DNA of 64,000 bases from Collinsella sp. (GCA_019425015.1 JAHYYJ010000010.1:1-64000), one strand, 5' to 3'; shown: positions 48,702-57,251, counted from the stretch's first letter. Translations and numbers: made by a program. The notes: generated from the letters alone by a model not told the origin.

Positions 48702-49139
48702 CTACTTCACGACCAAAATGTCGCAGTCCGTATTGCGCAGCAGGAACGTCGAAATCGAACCCAGCAGCGCATACTTGATCGAGGACAGGCCGCGGGCGCC
48801 GCAGAGCACCAGGTCGGGCTTGACCACGTCGAGCATCTCGTCTTTGAGCGTCTCACGAATACGGCCGGCGCGAATCATGACTTCGACCTCGGGAATATCG
48901 GGATTGGCCTTGGCCTCTTCGAGCTGCTTTTCGATGGAGTTCTTAAAGGCCTCCTCCAGACCGTTGACCAAATCGACCGGATAGGAGCCGGCGCTCTCGA
49001 GCGCCGTGGAATCGATAACGTGGCCGATAATCAGCTTGGCGCCGTTGTTCGCGGCGACCTTGATGGCGCGTGCGAGCACAAAATCCTGCTGCTCAGTACC
49101 GTCGAGTGAAACAAATACCTTGGTGTAACCCTCGTTCAT
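48702..49139 (-). CDS. Universal stress protein, UspA family
   Basis: This 145-residue cytoplasmic protein has the Usp fold marks: KVFVSLDGTEQQDFVLARAI at the start, LIIGHVIDSTAL, and the nucleotide-binding GARGLSSIKYALLGSIST near the end, close to the G-x2-G-x9-G-S/T motif of ATP-binding members. It ends in the usual CDILVVK strand. GGAGGAAACC precedes the ATG. It is a single gene; the 249-bp region upstream separates it from uppP and should hold promoters for both. Confidence 0.92.
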   Translation of the reverse strand: MNEGYTKVFVSLDGTEQQDFVLARAIKVAANNGAKLIIGHVIDSTALESAGSYPVDLVNGLEEAFKNSIEKQLEEAKANPDIPEVEVMIRAGRIRETLKDEMLDVVKPDLVLCGARGLSSIKYALLGSISTFLLRNTDCDILVVK

Positions 49140-49388
49140 GGTTTCCTCCTTGGTCTATCGCACGGGCGCGGGGCTCGTGCGTCGGGCGGGCGCGGGTGCG
49201 TTGACCGCCGGACACTTTATCTTGTTGCAGTTATACCCAAGGATTTCGGTTTAACTGCTCGCAATTCTGTGAACGGGCGAGTTTTTTGGTAAGGGTAGGC
49301 GCGGTCGCACCGCCAACGGTTGATAATGGGACATCGCCCGCATCGTCCGCAGAACATCTACCGGCGGGTGTCTAACGAGGGGGTCCCT

Positions 49389-50369
49389 TTGGATATTATC
49401 GAGCTTCTAAAATCTGCCTTCATGGGCCTGGTCGAGGGCATCACCGAATGGCTGCCCGTTTCGTCGACGGGCCACATGATCTTGGTGGACGAGTTCGTCA
49501 AGATGAACGTGAGCGAGACGTTCTGGAATATGTTCCTGGTCGTGATTCAGCTCGGCGCCATTCTGGCCGTCTGCGTGCTGTTTTTCCACGAGCTCAACCC
49601 GTTCTCGCCCAGCAAGGGCAAGGAGGGCCGTCGCGACACCTGGGTGCTGTGGGGCAAGATTGTGCTCGGTTGCATTCCTGCGGCGGCGATCGGCCTGCCG
49701 CTCAACGACTGGATGGAGGAGCATTTCTACAACGCTCCCGTCGTGGCGCTGGCGCTCATTGTGTACGGCGTGCTGTTTATCGTGATCGAGAACTGGCGCG
49801 CGAGCAAGCGCGAGGAAATGGCCGTTGCCGGTTCGTTTGGTTCGCGTGCTGTGGTGTCGGGTGGACGTCCCGCCGGTGCGCACTTTGCGGCGCCCCCCAC
49901 GGCTACCGCTGAGGATGAGGACGATGACGAGAATCTGGACTTTGGTTCCATCGCCACGCTCGAGGACCTCAGCTGGAAGACTGCGCTGGGTATCGGCTGC
50001 TTCCAGGTGCTTTCGCTGGTGCCTGGTACGTCTCGCTCCGGTTCTACCATCATCGGCGGCCTGCTTTTGGGCTGCACGCGCTCGGTGGCGTCTAAGTTTA
50101 CGTTCTTCCTGGCTATTCCCGTTATGTTTGGCGCGAGTGCGCTCAAGCTGGTCAAGTACTTCATCAAGGGCGGCACGTTCGGCACCAACGAGATCGCCAT
50201 CTTGGGCGTGGGCTGCGTTGTGGCCTTTGTGGTTTCGCTCATCGCCATCAAGTGGCTCATGGGCTTCGTCCGCCGTCACGACTTCAAGTGCTTCGGAGTC
50301 TACCGCATCATCCTGGGCATCGTAGTGCTCGCATACTTCTTCGTTCTGGAGCCGATGCTCGGCCTCTAA
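49389..50369 (+). CDS. uppP: Undecaprenyl-diphosphatase
   Basis: This 326-residue membrane phosphatase (BacA family) recycles undecaprenyl pyrophosphate for wall synthesis and gives bacitracin resistance. It has both conserved regions, GLVEGITEWLPVSSTGH and PGTSRSGSTIIGG, and about eight membrane helices. I propose a TTG start at 49389, preceded by GAGGGGG, which yields the conserved N-terminus; the in-frame upstream stretch is not conserved. The protein is about 45 residues longer than usual owing to an acidic, low-complexity insert (about residues 140-195, with AEDEDDDENLDFG) in a loop between helices. Confidence 0.93.
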   Translation: MDIIELLKSAFMGLVEGITEWLPVSSTGHMILVDEFVKMNVSETFWNMFLVVIQLGAILAVCVLFFHELNPFSPSKGKEGRRDTWVLWGKIVLGCIPAAAIGLPLNDWMEEHFYNAPVVALALIVYGVLFIVIENWRASKREEMAVAGSFGSRAVVSGGRPAGAHFAAPPTATAEDEDDDENLDFGSIATLEDLSWKTALGIGCFQVLSLVPGTSRSGSTIIGGLLLGCTRSVASKFTFFLAIPVMFGASALKLVKYFIKGGTFGTNEIAILGVGCVVAFVVSLIAIKWLMGFVRRHDFKCFGVYRIILGIVVLAYFFVLEPMLGL

Positions 50370-50384
50370 CTTAGTCGACGCTGC

Positions 50385-50484
50385 GCGGCGGCCAGGGCGA
50401 CAACTTGTCATTCAAAGGGGGTGGCATGACCAAAAGGTCTATGCCGCCCCCTTTTCATGCCAATTTGTTCGCCCTGGCCGCCGC
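50385..50484. repeat. 100-bp palindromic element containing the uppP terminator
   Basis: Arms 50385-50427 (starting GCGGCGGCCAGGGCGA) and 50441-50484 are complementary over about 44 bases with a few mismatches. The inner part AAAGGGGGTGGCAT pairs with ATGCCGCCCCCTTT, followed by TT, and serves as the terminator of uppP (50413-50457). The outer part extends the stem beyond what a terminator needs. Confidence 0.8.
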
Positions 50485-50524
50485 TCGCTACCGTTGCCAT
50501 GACATCGGTGGCTCCGTGATTGGT

Positions 50525-50585
50525 ACATTGGGGTCAGGTTTCTTTGCACCAACGTGGTGCAGACTAACCTGACACCTTTGCGCCA
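50525..50585. repeat. Palindromic repeat of the TTTGCACCAAC family, copy 1
   Basis: GGGGTCAGGTTTCTTTGCAC and CAACGTGGTGCAGACTAACC are imperfect inverted halves around CACCAACGTGGTG; the run continues TGACACCTTTGCGCC. A related copy lies at 57085-57139. Apart from this and the palindrome at 50385, the 356-bp gap before pcrA shows nothing coding. Confidence 0.65.
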
Positions 50586-50725
50586 AATCCGCTGGGGCGG
50601 ACCTGACGGCGGCGCACGGAGTCGTGGTGTGATTTGCGTCGGTGTCCGCGCGGCTCGGTATACTGGTACGGCTCAAACTATGGCGCTGCCCGCAGGCGCG
50701 CCGTCTGTCAGATGAGGAGTCGCCC

Positions 50726-53626
50726 ATGACCCAGCCCTTGCCCTGGGAAAAGAACGCCGCGGTACCCGTGCCGCCCGCGCCGGAACCCGTGCCGCTCGAT
50801 GCATACACCGCCCCCGCTGCGCCGGAGCCCGAGCTCGTTCCGCTCGACATCTATGACGCTCCCGCGCCGGCGCCCAAGCCTATCAAGCCGCTCGTCGACA
50901 TCGACAGCCTTAATCCCGCCCAGCGCGAGGCGGTCCTGTCCACCGAGGGCCCGTTGCTGGTGCTCGCCGGCGCCGGCTCGGGCAAGACCCGCGTCTTGAC
51001 CTTCCGCATCGCACATATGCTCGGCGACCTGGGCGTTAAGCCTTGGCAGGTTCTTGCCATTACGTTTACCAACAAGGCTGCGGCCGAGATGCGCGAGCGT
51101 CTGGCGGCACTCATCCCCAGCGGCACTCGTGGCATGTGGGTGTGCACCTTCCATGCCATGTGCGTGCGCATGCTGCGCGAGGACGCCGACCTGCTGGGCT
51201 ATACCGGTCAATTCACCATCTACGATGACGACGACTCAAAGCGCATGGTGCGCGACATTATGCAGGCGCTCGGCATCGAGCAAAAGCAGTTCCCCATCAA
51301 CATGATCCGCAGCAAGATCAGCTCTGCTAAAAACGCCATGATCGGGCCCGAGGACATGCTCAAGAGCGCCGATAGCCCCAACGACAAAAAGGCCGCGCAA
51401 GTCTACCTGGAGCTGGAGCGCCGCCTGCGCGCCGCCAACGCGATGGACTTCGACGACCTGCTCGTGCGCACGCTCGAGCTACTGCGCACCCGCCCCGAGG
51501 TGCTCGACAAGTACCAGGAGCGCTTCCGCTACATTAGCGTCGACGAGTATCAGGACACCAACCACGTCCAGTACGAGATCGCCAACCTGCTGGCCGCCAA
51601 GTACCAAAACCTCATGGTCGTGGGCGACGACGACCAGTCCATTTACAGCTGGCGTGGCGCCGACATCACCAACATCCTGGACTTTGAGCAGGACTTTAAA
51701 AACTGCAAGACCGTCAAGCTGGAGCAGAACTATCGCTCTACGGGTCATATCCTGAGCGCCGCCAACGCCGTGGTGCGTCACAACTCGCAGCGCAAGGACA
51801 AGCGCCTGTTTACGGCCGAGGGCGATGGCGAGAAGATTCAGGCTTTCCAGGCAAGCGACGAGCGCGACGAAGGTCGCTGGATTGCCGGCGAGATCGAAAA
51901 GCTGCATGCCAAGGGTACAAGCTACGACGATATCGCCGTGTTCTACCGCACCAACGCCCAGTCGCGTATCCTCGAAGATATGTTCCTGCGCGCGGGCGTG
52001 CCCTACAAGATCGTCGGCGGCACGCGATTCTTCGACCGCGCCGAGATTCGCGACGTCATGGCCTACCTCAAGATGATCGTGAACCCGGCCGACGAGATGA
52101 GCGTCAAGCGCGTCATCAACACGCCGCGCCGCGGCATCGGCTCCACCTCGATTCAAAAGATCGAGCAGCTGGCGCGCGACAACCGCTGCTCGTTCTTCCA
52201 AGCCTGCGAGATCGCGTGCGCCGAGACGGGCATGTTTAGCGCCAAGGTCCGCAATGGCCTGTCGAGCTTTGTGTCGCTGGTGCGCGAGGGCCGCCGCATG
52301 GACGGCGAGCTCAAGGACGTTGTCGAGATGATTGTCGACAAGACGGGCCTGCTGCAGGCCTTTCGCGCCGAGGGCACCATGGAGGCCGAGAGCCGCGCCG
52401 AGAACATCCAGGAATTCCTGGGCGTGGCCGCCGAATTTGAGGAGACGCACGAGGATATCGAGGGTACGCTCGAGAGCTTAGAGGAGCTGCGCGCGGCCGG
52501 TGTTGCCGACGTGCCTGCCGGCGCCGAGCCCGAGCCCGTCGTGGTGAGCGCACCTGCGCCCGAGCCGGGACCGTCTGCCCCGGTATCCTCGTTTGAGGCG
52601 CTCGTTGGCGCGCGTGATGCCGCAGGTTCCAATCCGCTCGATAGCCTAGCCGCCCCGGCGCTCTCGCCGCAGGATGCCCTGGCTGCCGCCATTGCGGGCA
52701 ACGCGTATGCCGCGCCGACGGAGCTGCCGGCGGGTGCCGTGCATGCCGACGAGATCGAGCGCGCCTATGGCCCGCTCACCTGCAAAGCGCTGCCGGCGCT
52801 CATGGAGTGGCTGGCCTTGCGCTCCGACTTGGATTCCCTGGCCGGCGAGACGCATGCCATTACCATGATGACCATCCACTCTGCCAAGGGCCTGGAGTTC
52901 CCGGCGGTGTTTGTGGCCGGCATGGAGGAGGGTATCTTCCCGCACGTGCACGACTTTGGCGGCAGCGATGATCCGGGCAAGCTCGAAGAGGAGCGTCGCC
53001 TGGCCTACGTCGCCATCACGCGCGCCCGCAAGCGCCTGTTCCTGACCTATGCGGCCACGCGTCGCACCTACGGTTCGACTTCTGCCAACCCGCGCTCGCG
53101 CTTCCTCAACGAGATTCCGTTTGAGGATATCGAGTTTAGCGGTATCGGTTCTGCCGGTTTCGAGGGCACGGGCTGGGAGAAGCGCGGCGACCGTCACGGC
53201 ACCTTTGGCTCGGGCATGGGCTCGGATATGTATGGCGGCAAGGTGTTCGGTTCGCATACGCGCTCGACCGGCGGTTCCGGTTCGCGCGGCGGATCGAGCT
53301 TCGACGATTTCTTTGGCGGCAGCAGCTATGGGACCGAGCGCCATCGTGGGGTCTCGCCCGACGCCGGCCGTGTTGCCTCGACCTTTGGCTCGGGCGCGCC
53401 GCGAGCCAAAAAGCCGTCGTCCAAGGTGTCGCCGACGGTGGAGCGCAAGGTCGATCGCGCCAGCGCGTCGCAGGACTTTGCCGCGGGCGATACCGTGAGC
53501 CACAAGACCTTTGGCACGGGTACCGTGATCTCGGTCGCCGGAGACATGATCGAGGTTCAATTCGAAAAAACCGGCCAGACCAAAAAGCTCATGAAGGGCT
53601 TTGCACCGATCGTCAAGCTGTCGTAA
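50726..53626 (+). CDS. pcrA: ATP-dependent DNA helicase PcrA/UvrD
   Basis: This 966-residue SF1A helicase has all motifs: Q-motif LNPAQREAV, Walker A AGAGSGKTR (81-89), DEYQDTN, GDDDQSIYSWRGAD, LEQNYRST, TMMTIHSAKGLEFPAVFVAG and VAITRARKRL. It unwinds DNA in repair and removes stalled proteins. Unusual points are a Pro/Ala-rich N-terminal extension of about 55 residues with a near-repeat (PVPLDAYTAP, LVPLDIYDAP) and an acidic, Pro-rich insert of about 110 residues near 590-700. A C-terminal Tudor-like domain (HKTFGTGTVISV) follows a Gly/Ser linker. ATG at 50726, with GAGGAG upstream. Confidence 0.95.
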   Translation: MTQPLPWEKNAAVPVPPAPEPVPLDAYTAPAAPEPELVPLDIYDAPAPAPKPIKPLVDIDSLNPAQREAVLSTEGPLLVLAGAGSGKTRVLTFRIAHMLGDLGVKPWQVLAITFTNKAAAEMRERLAALIPSGTRGMWVCTFHAMCVRMLREDADLLGYTGQFTIYDDDDSKRMVRDIMQALGIEQKQFPINMIRSKISSAKNAMIGPEDMLKSADSPNDKKAAQVYLELERRLRAANAMDFDDLLVRTLELLRTRPEVLDKYQERFRYISVDEYQDTNHVQYEIANLLAAKYQNLMVVGDDDQSIYSWRGADITNILDFEQDFKNCKTVKLEQNYRSTGHILSAANAVVRHNSQRKDKRLFTAEGDGEKIQAFQASDERDEGRWIAGEIEKLHAKGTSYDDIAVFYRTNAQSRILEDMFLRAGVPYKIVGGTRFFDRAEIRDVMAYLKMIVNPADEMSVKRVINTPRRGIGSTSIQKIEQLARDNRCSFFQACEIACAETGMFSAKVRNGLSSFVSLVREGRRMDGELKDVVEMIVDKTGLLQAFRAEGTMEAESRAENIQEFLGVAAEFEETHEDIEGTLESLEELRAAGVADVPAGAEPEPVVVSAPAPEPGPSAPVSSFEALVGARDAAGSNPLDSLAAPALSPQDALAAAIAGNAYAAPTELPAGAVHADEIERAYGPLTCKALPALMEWLALRSDLDSLAGETHAITMMTIHSAKGLEFPAVFVAGMEEGIFPHVHDFGGSDDPGKLEEERRLAYVAITRARKRLFLTYAATRRTYGSTSANPRSRFLNEIPFEDIEFSGIGSAGFEGTGWEKRGDRHGTFGSGMGSDMYGGKVFGSHTRSTGGSGSRGGSSFDDFFGGSSYGTERHRGVSPDAGRVASTFGSGAPRAKKPSSKVSPTVERKVDRASASQDFAAGDTVSHKTFGTGTVISVAGDMIEVQFEKTGQTKKLMKGFAPIVKLS

Positions 53627-53633
53627 TCCCGGC

Positions 53634-53763
53634 GGACCTGGGAGGGCGTATAGGGCAACATCGCCTGCTCGGGCAGTCCTGCGCAAGACGGAGAGCACAT
53701 TAAGTGCTCTCCTTTGCGTGCGGAACTCGCGATCGATGTTGCCCCATACGCCCTCCCAGGTCC
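53634..53763. repeat. Variable-arm palindromic element, copy X
   Basis: Arms 53634-53663 and 53734-53763 are 30 bases each and complementary with one mismatch. They enclose a 70-base core that begins CCTGCTCGGGCAGTCCTGC and centres on GGAGAGCAC-ATTAA-GTGCTCTCC. The core matches that of copy Y, but the arms do not. It starts just after the pcrA stop. Confidence 0.88.
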
Positions 53764-53846
53764 TTTGATAACGCTGCTTGCGAACGTCGCTTTGCTCGTT
53801 CGTTTTTTGGTCTGGAGAGCCGGGTGGGCCGATAGCTAGATATGGC

Positions 53847-53882
53847 AAGGGGCTCCTCCGTTGATGAACGGGGGAGCCCCTT
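53847..53882. terminator. Strong hairpin between the two variable-arm elements
   Basis: AAGGGGCTCCTCCGTT pairs with AACGGGGGAGCCCCTT around a 4-base loop, one wobble. It could end pcrA or manA transcripts; the T-run is weak on both strands. Confidence 0.7.
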
Positions 53883-53914
53883 GTTGCGTTGTGATTGTTG
53901 TTGCTAGTCGGAGG

Positions 53915-54043
53915 CTCGCCGGGACGGGGCGCGGGGTTTGGTCGATCGCGAGTTCCGCACGAGCCGGAGAGCACTTAATGTGCTCTCCGTGCGAGCAGGA
54001 CTGTCCGAGCAGGCGACCAAACCCCGCGCCCCGTCCCGGCGAG
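53915..54043. repeat. Variable-arm palindromic element, copy Y (core inverted relative to X)
   Basis: Arms 53915-53944 (starting CTCGCCGGGACGGGG) and 54014-54043 are perfect 30-base complements. The 69-base core, read on the minus strand, begins CCTGCTCGGACAGTCCTGC and ends GTGCGGAACTCGCGAT, as in copy X. In the same orientation the arms of X and Y agree at only about 14 of 30 positions. Confidence 0.9.
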
Positions 54044-54061
54044 CGCTCGGGGACCGGTAGC

Positions 54062-54994
54062 TTACAGGTGGCTGATGATCAGTTCCATCTTGCCTTCGAG
54101 GTCGATGGAGCTGACGGTGCTCGGGGCTAGCAGGTGGCTTCCCTTGTGGACGGGGTCGCCGCAGACGGTGCCTTCGCCGTCGATGACTGACAGGCACATG
54201 AAGGGCCAGCGCTGCTCCAAGGTCTTGCTGCCGTTGACGCGCACGCGATCGACGGTGTAGCAGGGGTTGGACTCGAGTTCGGTCACGCCATCGACCTCGG
54301 GCGCGGTCACCGTGCCGTCGGTCGGAGCCTGCGCGTTAAAGATGATGCAATCGAGGCTCTGCTCAATGTGCAGTGGGCGCAGCTTGCCGTCGGTGCCGGG
54401 GCGGTCGTAGTCGTACAGGCGATACGTCACGTCGCTCGACTGCTGCGTCTCCAAAATGAGCGTGCCGGTCTTGATGGCGTGCACGGTACCGGAATCAATC
54501 TGGAAAAAGTCGCCCTTGTGAATCGGCAGTACGTTGAGCATGTCGTCCCAACGGCCTTCCTCGATCATCTGTGCGGCCTCGGCGCGGTCCTTGGCACGCT
54601 GGCCGACGATGATCGTGGAGCCGGGCTCGCAGTCCAGCACATACCAGCACTCGGTTTTGCCCAAGCTACCGTTCTCGTGCTCGGCGGCGTACTCGTCGTT
54701 GGGATGGATTTGGATCGAAAGGTCGTCCTTGGCGTCCAGAATCTTAATGAGCAGCGGGAACTCCTTGCCCTCGCAGTTGCCAAAGAGCTCGCGGTGCTCG
54801 GCCCACAGCCATGACAGCGTGTGACCGGCGTACGGGCCCTCAGCGATCTGGCAGTCGCCGTTGGGGTGTGCCGAGATGGCCCAGCACTCACCGATGGGAC
54901 CCTCGGGAATGTCATAACCAAATACGGTTTCGAGCTGGCGGCCGCCCCAGATCTTCTCGTGAAAGATCGGCGTCAGTTTAATCAAATCGGACAT
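54062..54994 (-). CDS. manA: Mannose-6-phosphate isomerase, class I
   Basis: This 310-residue zinc enzyme interconverts mannose 6-phosphate and fructose 6-phosphate. It shows TPIFHEKIWGGRQLETVFGY, the zinc site SIQIHPNDEYAAEHE with ECWYVLDCE, and the catalytic region FFQIDSGTVHAI with ETQQSSDVTYRLYDYDR. The short length fits Gram-positive ManA. I chose ATG 54994 (MSDLIKLTP), with GGGGG at suitable spacing; the ATG at 55000 is too close to that site. It links mannose-class PTS sugars to glycolysis. The GntR gene is next upstream on the same strand, 75 bases away. Confidence 0.93.
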   Translation of the reverse strand: MSDLIKLTPIFHEKIWGGRQLETVFGYDIPEGPIGECWAISAHPNGDCQIAEGPYAGHTLSWLWAEHRELFGNCEGKEFPLLIKILDAKDDLSIQIHPNDEYAAEHENGSLGKTECWYVLDCEPGSTIIVGQRAKDRAEAAQMIEEGRWDDMLNVLPIHKGDFFQIDSGTVHAIKTGTLILETQQSSDVTYRLYDYDRPGTDGKLRPLHIEQSLDCIIFNAQAPTDGTVTAPEVDGVTELESNPCYTVDRVRVNGSKTLEQRWPFMCLSVIDGEGTVCGDPVHKGSHLLAPSTVSSIDLEGKMELIISHL

Positions 54995-55069
54995 GTTCAT
55001 ACCCCCATGGTGTTGCGCGGCCGCCCACTCTAAACGAGCCGTAACGAGCGCCCGCATGACTACAAAAAC

Positions 55070-55789
55070 CTATGCCAACGTTACGTTGTGCAGCTCAAAG
55101 CGGTCACCAACGTTGCGCGAGATCGAATGCTCAAAGGCGGTGCCGCTATCCAAAAAGCCAATCTGGTTGAGCTCGAGCAGGGGAGAGCCGGGTTTGGTGT
55201 TCAGGCGCTCAGCCTCTTCCTCGGTTGCCGCTACGGCGCGAATGGTGCGGTGGAAACTCGAAATCTTCAGCCCGCATTGCTTGCGGATGAAGCTGTAGAC
55301 CGATCCATACAGGTCTTTCTTTTTAAGGCCCGGAATCAGCTCGAGGGGCATGTAGGTGTACTCGATAACGATGGGCTTCTCGTCGACCTGGCGCACGCGC
55401 ACGATGTGATAGGCAAAGTCGTCCTCGGCAATTCCCAGCTGGGCAGCGACGTCTGCTGGCGGATTGACAATCGAGAAATCGTAGACCACCGAGGTCACCT
55501 TCTCCCCGCGGTGCTCATACGAAAAGCCCTGGGAGCGATCGTTCTTGCCCTGGAAAAACGCCTGGCCGGGAAGCCCCGCCGTGTCCTTAACGTAGGTGCC
55601 CGATCCGCGCCGGCTGGTAACAAGACCTTCATCGGTAATCTGCTCAATAGCTCGTTTGACGGTGATTTTGGAAACGCTATAGAGCTCGCAGAACTCAACG
55701 ACGGTGGGCAGCTTGTCGCCCGGCTTTAGAGCGCCGTCCTCGATGCTTCGACGGATATCTGCAGCTATTGCCTCGTATTTGGGAATCAT
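55070..55789 (-). CDS. GntR-family transcriptional regulator with UTRA domain
   Basis: This 239-residue protein has an N-terminal winged helix (KYEAIAADIRRSIEDGALKP, LYSVSKITVKRAIEQI, SRRGSGTYV) and a C-terminal UTRA ligand-binding domain (from about residue 85; IVRVRQVDEKPIVIEYTYMP, ELNQIGFLDSGTAFEHSIS). Such HutC/FarR-type regulators sense sugars or sugar phosphates and repress neighbouring uptake genes. GGAAAGGAGG precedes the ATG at 55789; the upstream extension is unlikely. It lies upstream of manA and may control it. Its role on the distant Amadori operon is only a possibility. Confidence 0.92.
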   Translation of the reverse strand: MIPKYEAIAADIRRSIEDGALKPGDKLPTVVEFCELYSVSKITVKRAIEQITDEGLVTSRRGSGTYVKDTAGLPGQAFFQGKNDRSQGFSYEHRGEKVTSVVYDFSIVNPPADVAAQLGIAEDDFAYHIVRVRQVDEKPIVIEYTYMPLELIPGLKKKDLYGSVYSFIRKQCGLKISSFHRTIRAVAATEEEAERLNTKPGSPLLELNQIGFLDSGTAFEHSISRNVGDRFELHNVTLA

Positions 55790-55854
55790 GGAACCTCCTT
55801 TCCGGCTTGATTGAGTACAAACGAAAGTATAGTCCACGTCTAAGCATCCCTATT

Positions 55855-55895
55855 GCGTTTTTGAAAAGTTCGAGAAAGATATAATCAAAAAACGC
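55855..55895. promoter_or_regulatory. Inverted repeat around a TATAAT box, upstream of gntR and the glucokinase gene
   Basis: GCGTTTTTGA (55855-55864) and TCAAAAAACGC (55885-55895) are complementary except for one extra base. A perfect TATAAT (55880-55885, plus strand) sits at the inner edge of the right arm. It could be an operator, perhaps for the GntR regulator. The rest of the 340-bp gap (55896-56049) is AT-rich and shows no gene. Confidence 0.45.
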
Positions 55896-56049
55896 TTTTC
55901 TATATTAACTAGAGCGCTCTAAATGAATATGCATTCGAATAATGTGGTATTGAGCAAATTGATTGGCTCGAGGACGGGGTTGGGCCGTTTTGCCGCCCAG
56001 CGAACCGAATTTCATGCCTTGCGTTTTCCCAGATAAAACCTGCCAAAAC

Positions 56050-56076
56050 AAACCTGTCCCTTTTTGACAGGTTTTT
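56050..56076 (+). terminator. Terminator-like hairpin before the glucokinase gene
   Basis: AAACCTGTC pairs with GACAGGTTT around a short loop and is followed by TT. It lies about 54 bases before the ATG at 56130 and could act as an attenuator. Confidence 0.6.
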
Positions 56077-56129
56077 GCCTGGGGAGCGGTACCATACAGG
56101 CAATGTTTAAACGAGAAAGGTGGGCTCCC

Positions 56130-57083
56130 ATGGAACCTAAGCAGTACTATATCGGCATCGACGTTGGCGGCACTTCGGTTAAGGAAGGCCTGTTCGACGA
56201 GGACGGCAACCTGCTTGCCAAGGCCAGCGTGCCCACGCCTCCTATCGTTGACGCCGCGGGCTTTGCCGCGGTGACCGAGGCTATCGACCAGGTGGTCGCC
56301 AAGGCCCAGATTCCGCGCGCCTTTGTGGCGGGTATTGGCCTGGCCGTTCCGTGCCCCATCCCGGCATCGGGCGATGCCAAGGTCAAGGCCAACATTGCCA
56401 TTAACCTGCCCGAGCTAAGAGTCGCCATTCAGGAGCACTGCCCCGACGCGGTCGTTAAGTACGAAAACGATGCCAACGCCGCTGCCATGGGCGAGGCCTG
56501 GCTCGGCTCTGCCAAGAGCGTACAGAACGTGGTGATGGTCACCATCGGTACCGGCGTGGGCGGTGGCGTTATCGTTAACGGCGACGTGGTATCGGGCGTT
56601 GTGGGTGCCGGCGGCGAGATTGGCCACATGTGCCTGAACCCCGAAGAGGAGCGCACCTGCGGCTGTGGCGGCCATGGCCATCTGGAGCAGTATTCCAGCG
56701 CCACCGGCGTGGTGAGTAACTACCTTGCCGAGTGCAAGAAGGCGGGCGTCGAGCCCATCGAGCTCACCGGGCCTTCTGATTCCAAGGACGTGTTCCAGGC
56801 CTGCCGCGAGGGTGACAAGCTCGCGCTGGCAGCTGCCGATACCATGGCCGACTATCTCGGCCGCGCCCTGGCGCTTATTGCCAACGTGGTCGATCCCGAG
56901 ATGTTCCTGATCGGCGGCGGTGCTTCCGCTTCGGCCGATGTCTACCTCGACAAGGTCCGCGAGCACTTTAAGCAGTACGCGCTCTCCGCCTCGCGCGAGA
57001 CGCCCATTAAGGTCGCTTCGCTCGAAAACGACGCCGGCATCATCGGTGCCGCCTACGTAGCCCTGCGCGCCGCCGGCAAATAG
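56130..57083 (+). CDS. glk: ROK-family glucokinase
   Basis: This 317-residue kinase phosphorylates glucose or a similar sugar with ATP. It has the ATP-binding DVGGTSVKEGLFDEDG, the catalytic Asp in KYENDANAAAMGE, TIGTGVGGG and the ROK zinc region EIGHMCLNPEEERTCGCGGH, in which the third Cys of the usual CXCGXXGC pattern is replaced by His. I chose the ATG at 56130 with AGAAAGG upstream; the extension to 56064 overlaps the hairpin. Whether it prefers glucose, ManNAc or another sugar cannot be read here. Confidence 0.85.
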   Translation: MEPKQYYIGIDVGGTSVKEGLFDEDGNLLAKASVPTPPIVDAAGFAAVTEAIDQVVAKAQIPRAFVAGIGLAVPCPIPASGDAKVKANIAINLPELRVAIQEHCPDAVVKYENDANAAAMGEAWLGSAKSVQNVVMVTIGTGVGGGVIVNGDVVSGVVGAGGEIGHMCLNPEEERTCGCGGHGHLEQYSSATGVVSNYLAECKKAGVEPIELTGPSDSKDVFQACREGDKLALAAADTMADYLGRALALIANVVDPEMFLIGGGASASADVYLDKVREHFKQYALSASRETPIKVASLENDAGIIGAAYVALRAAGK

Positions 57084-57084
57084 T

Positions 57085-57139
57085 TGGTGCAAGGGGGACA
57101 GGTTACTTTGCACCAACATGGTGCAAAAGGGACAGCCTT
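57085..57139. repeat. Palindromic repeat of the TTTGCACCAAC family, copy 2
   Basis: TTGGTGCAAGGGGGACAGG, then TTACTTTGCACCAACATGG and TGCAAAAGGGACAGCC form the element. The centre TTTGCACCA-ACA-TGGTGCAAA is an almost perfect palindrome. It follows the glucokinase stop directly. Confidence 0.65.
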
Positions 57140-57251
57140 GGCCCCCGTGCCTGCGCCCCAAAATATGCCGTGGCCCTTCCGTCTGCGAAGGCTCGGCATC
57201 GGCGTGCTACCATAGCTACGTCCAAGTACACATATCAAGTGGAGGATATCC

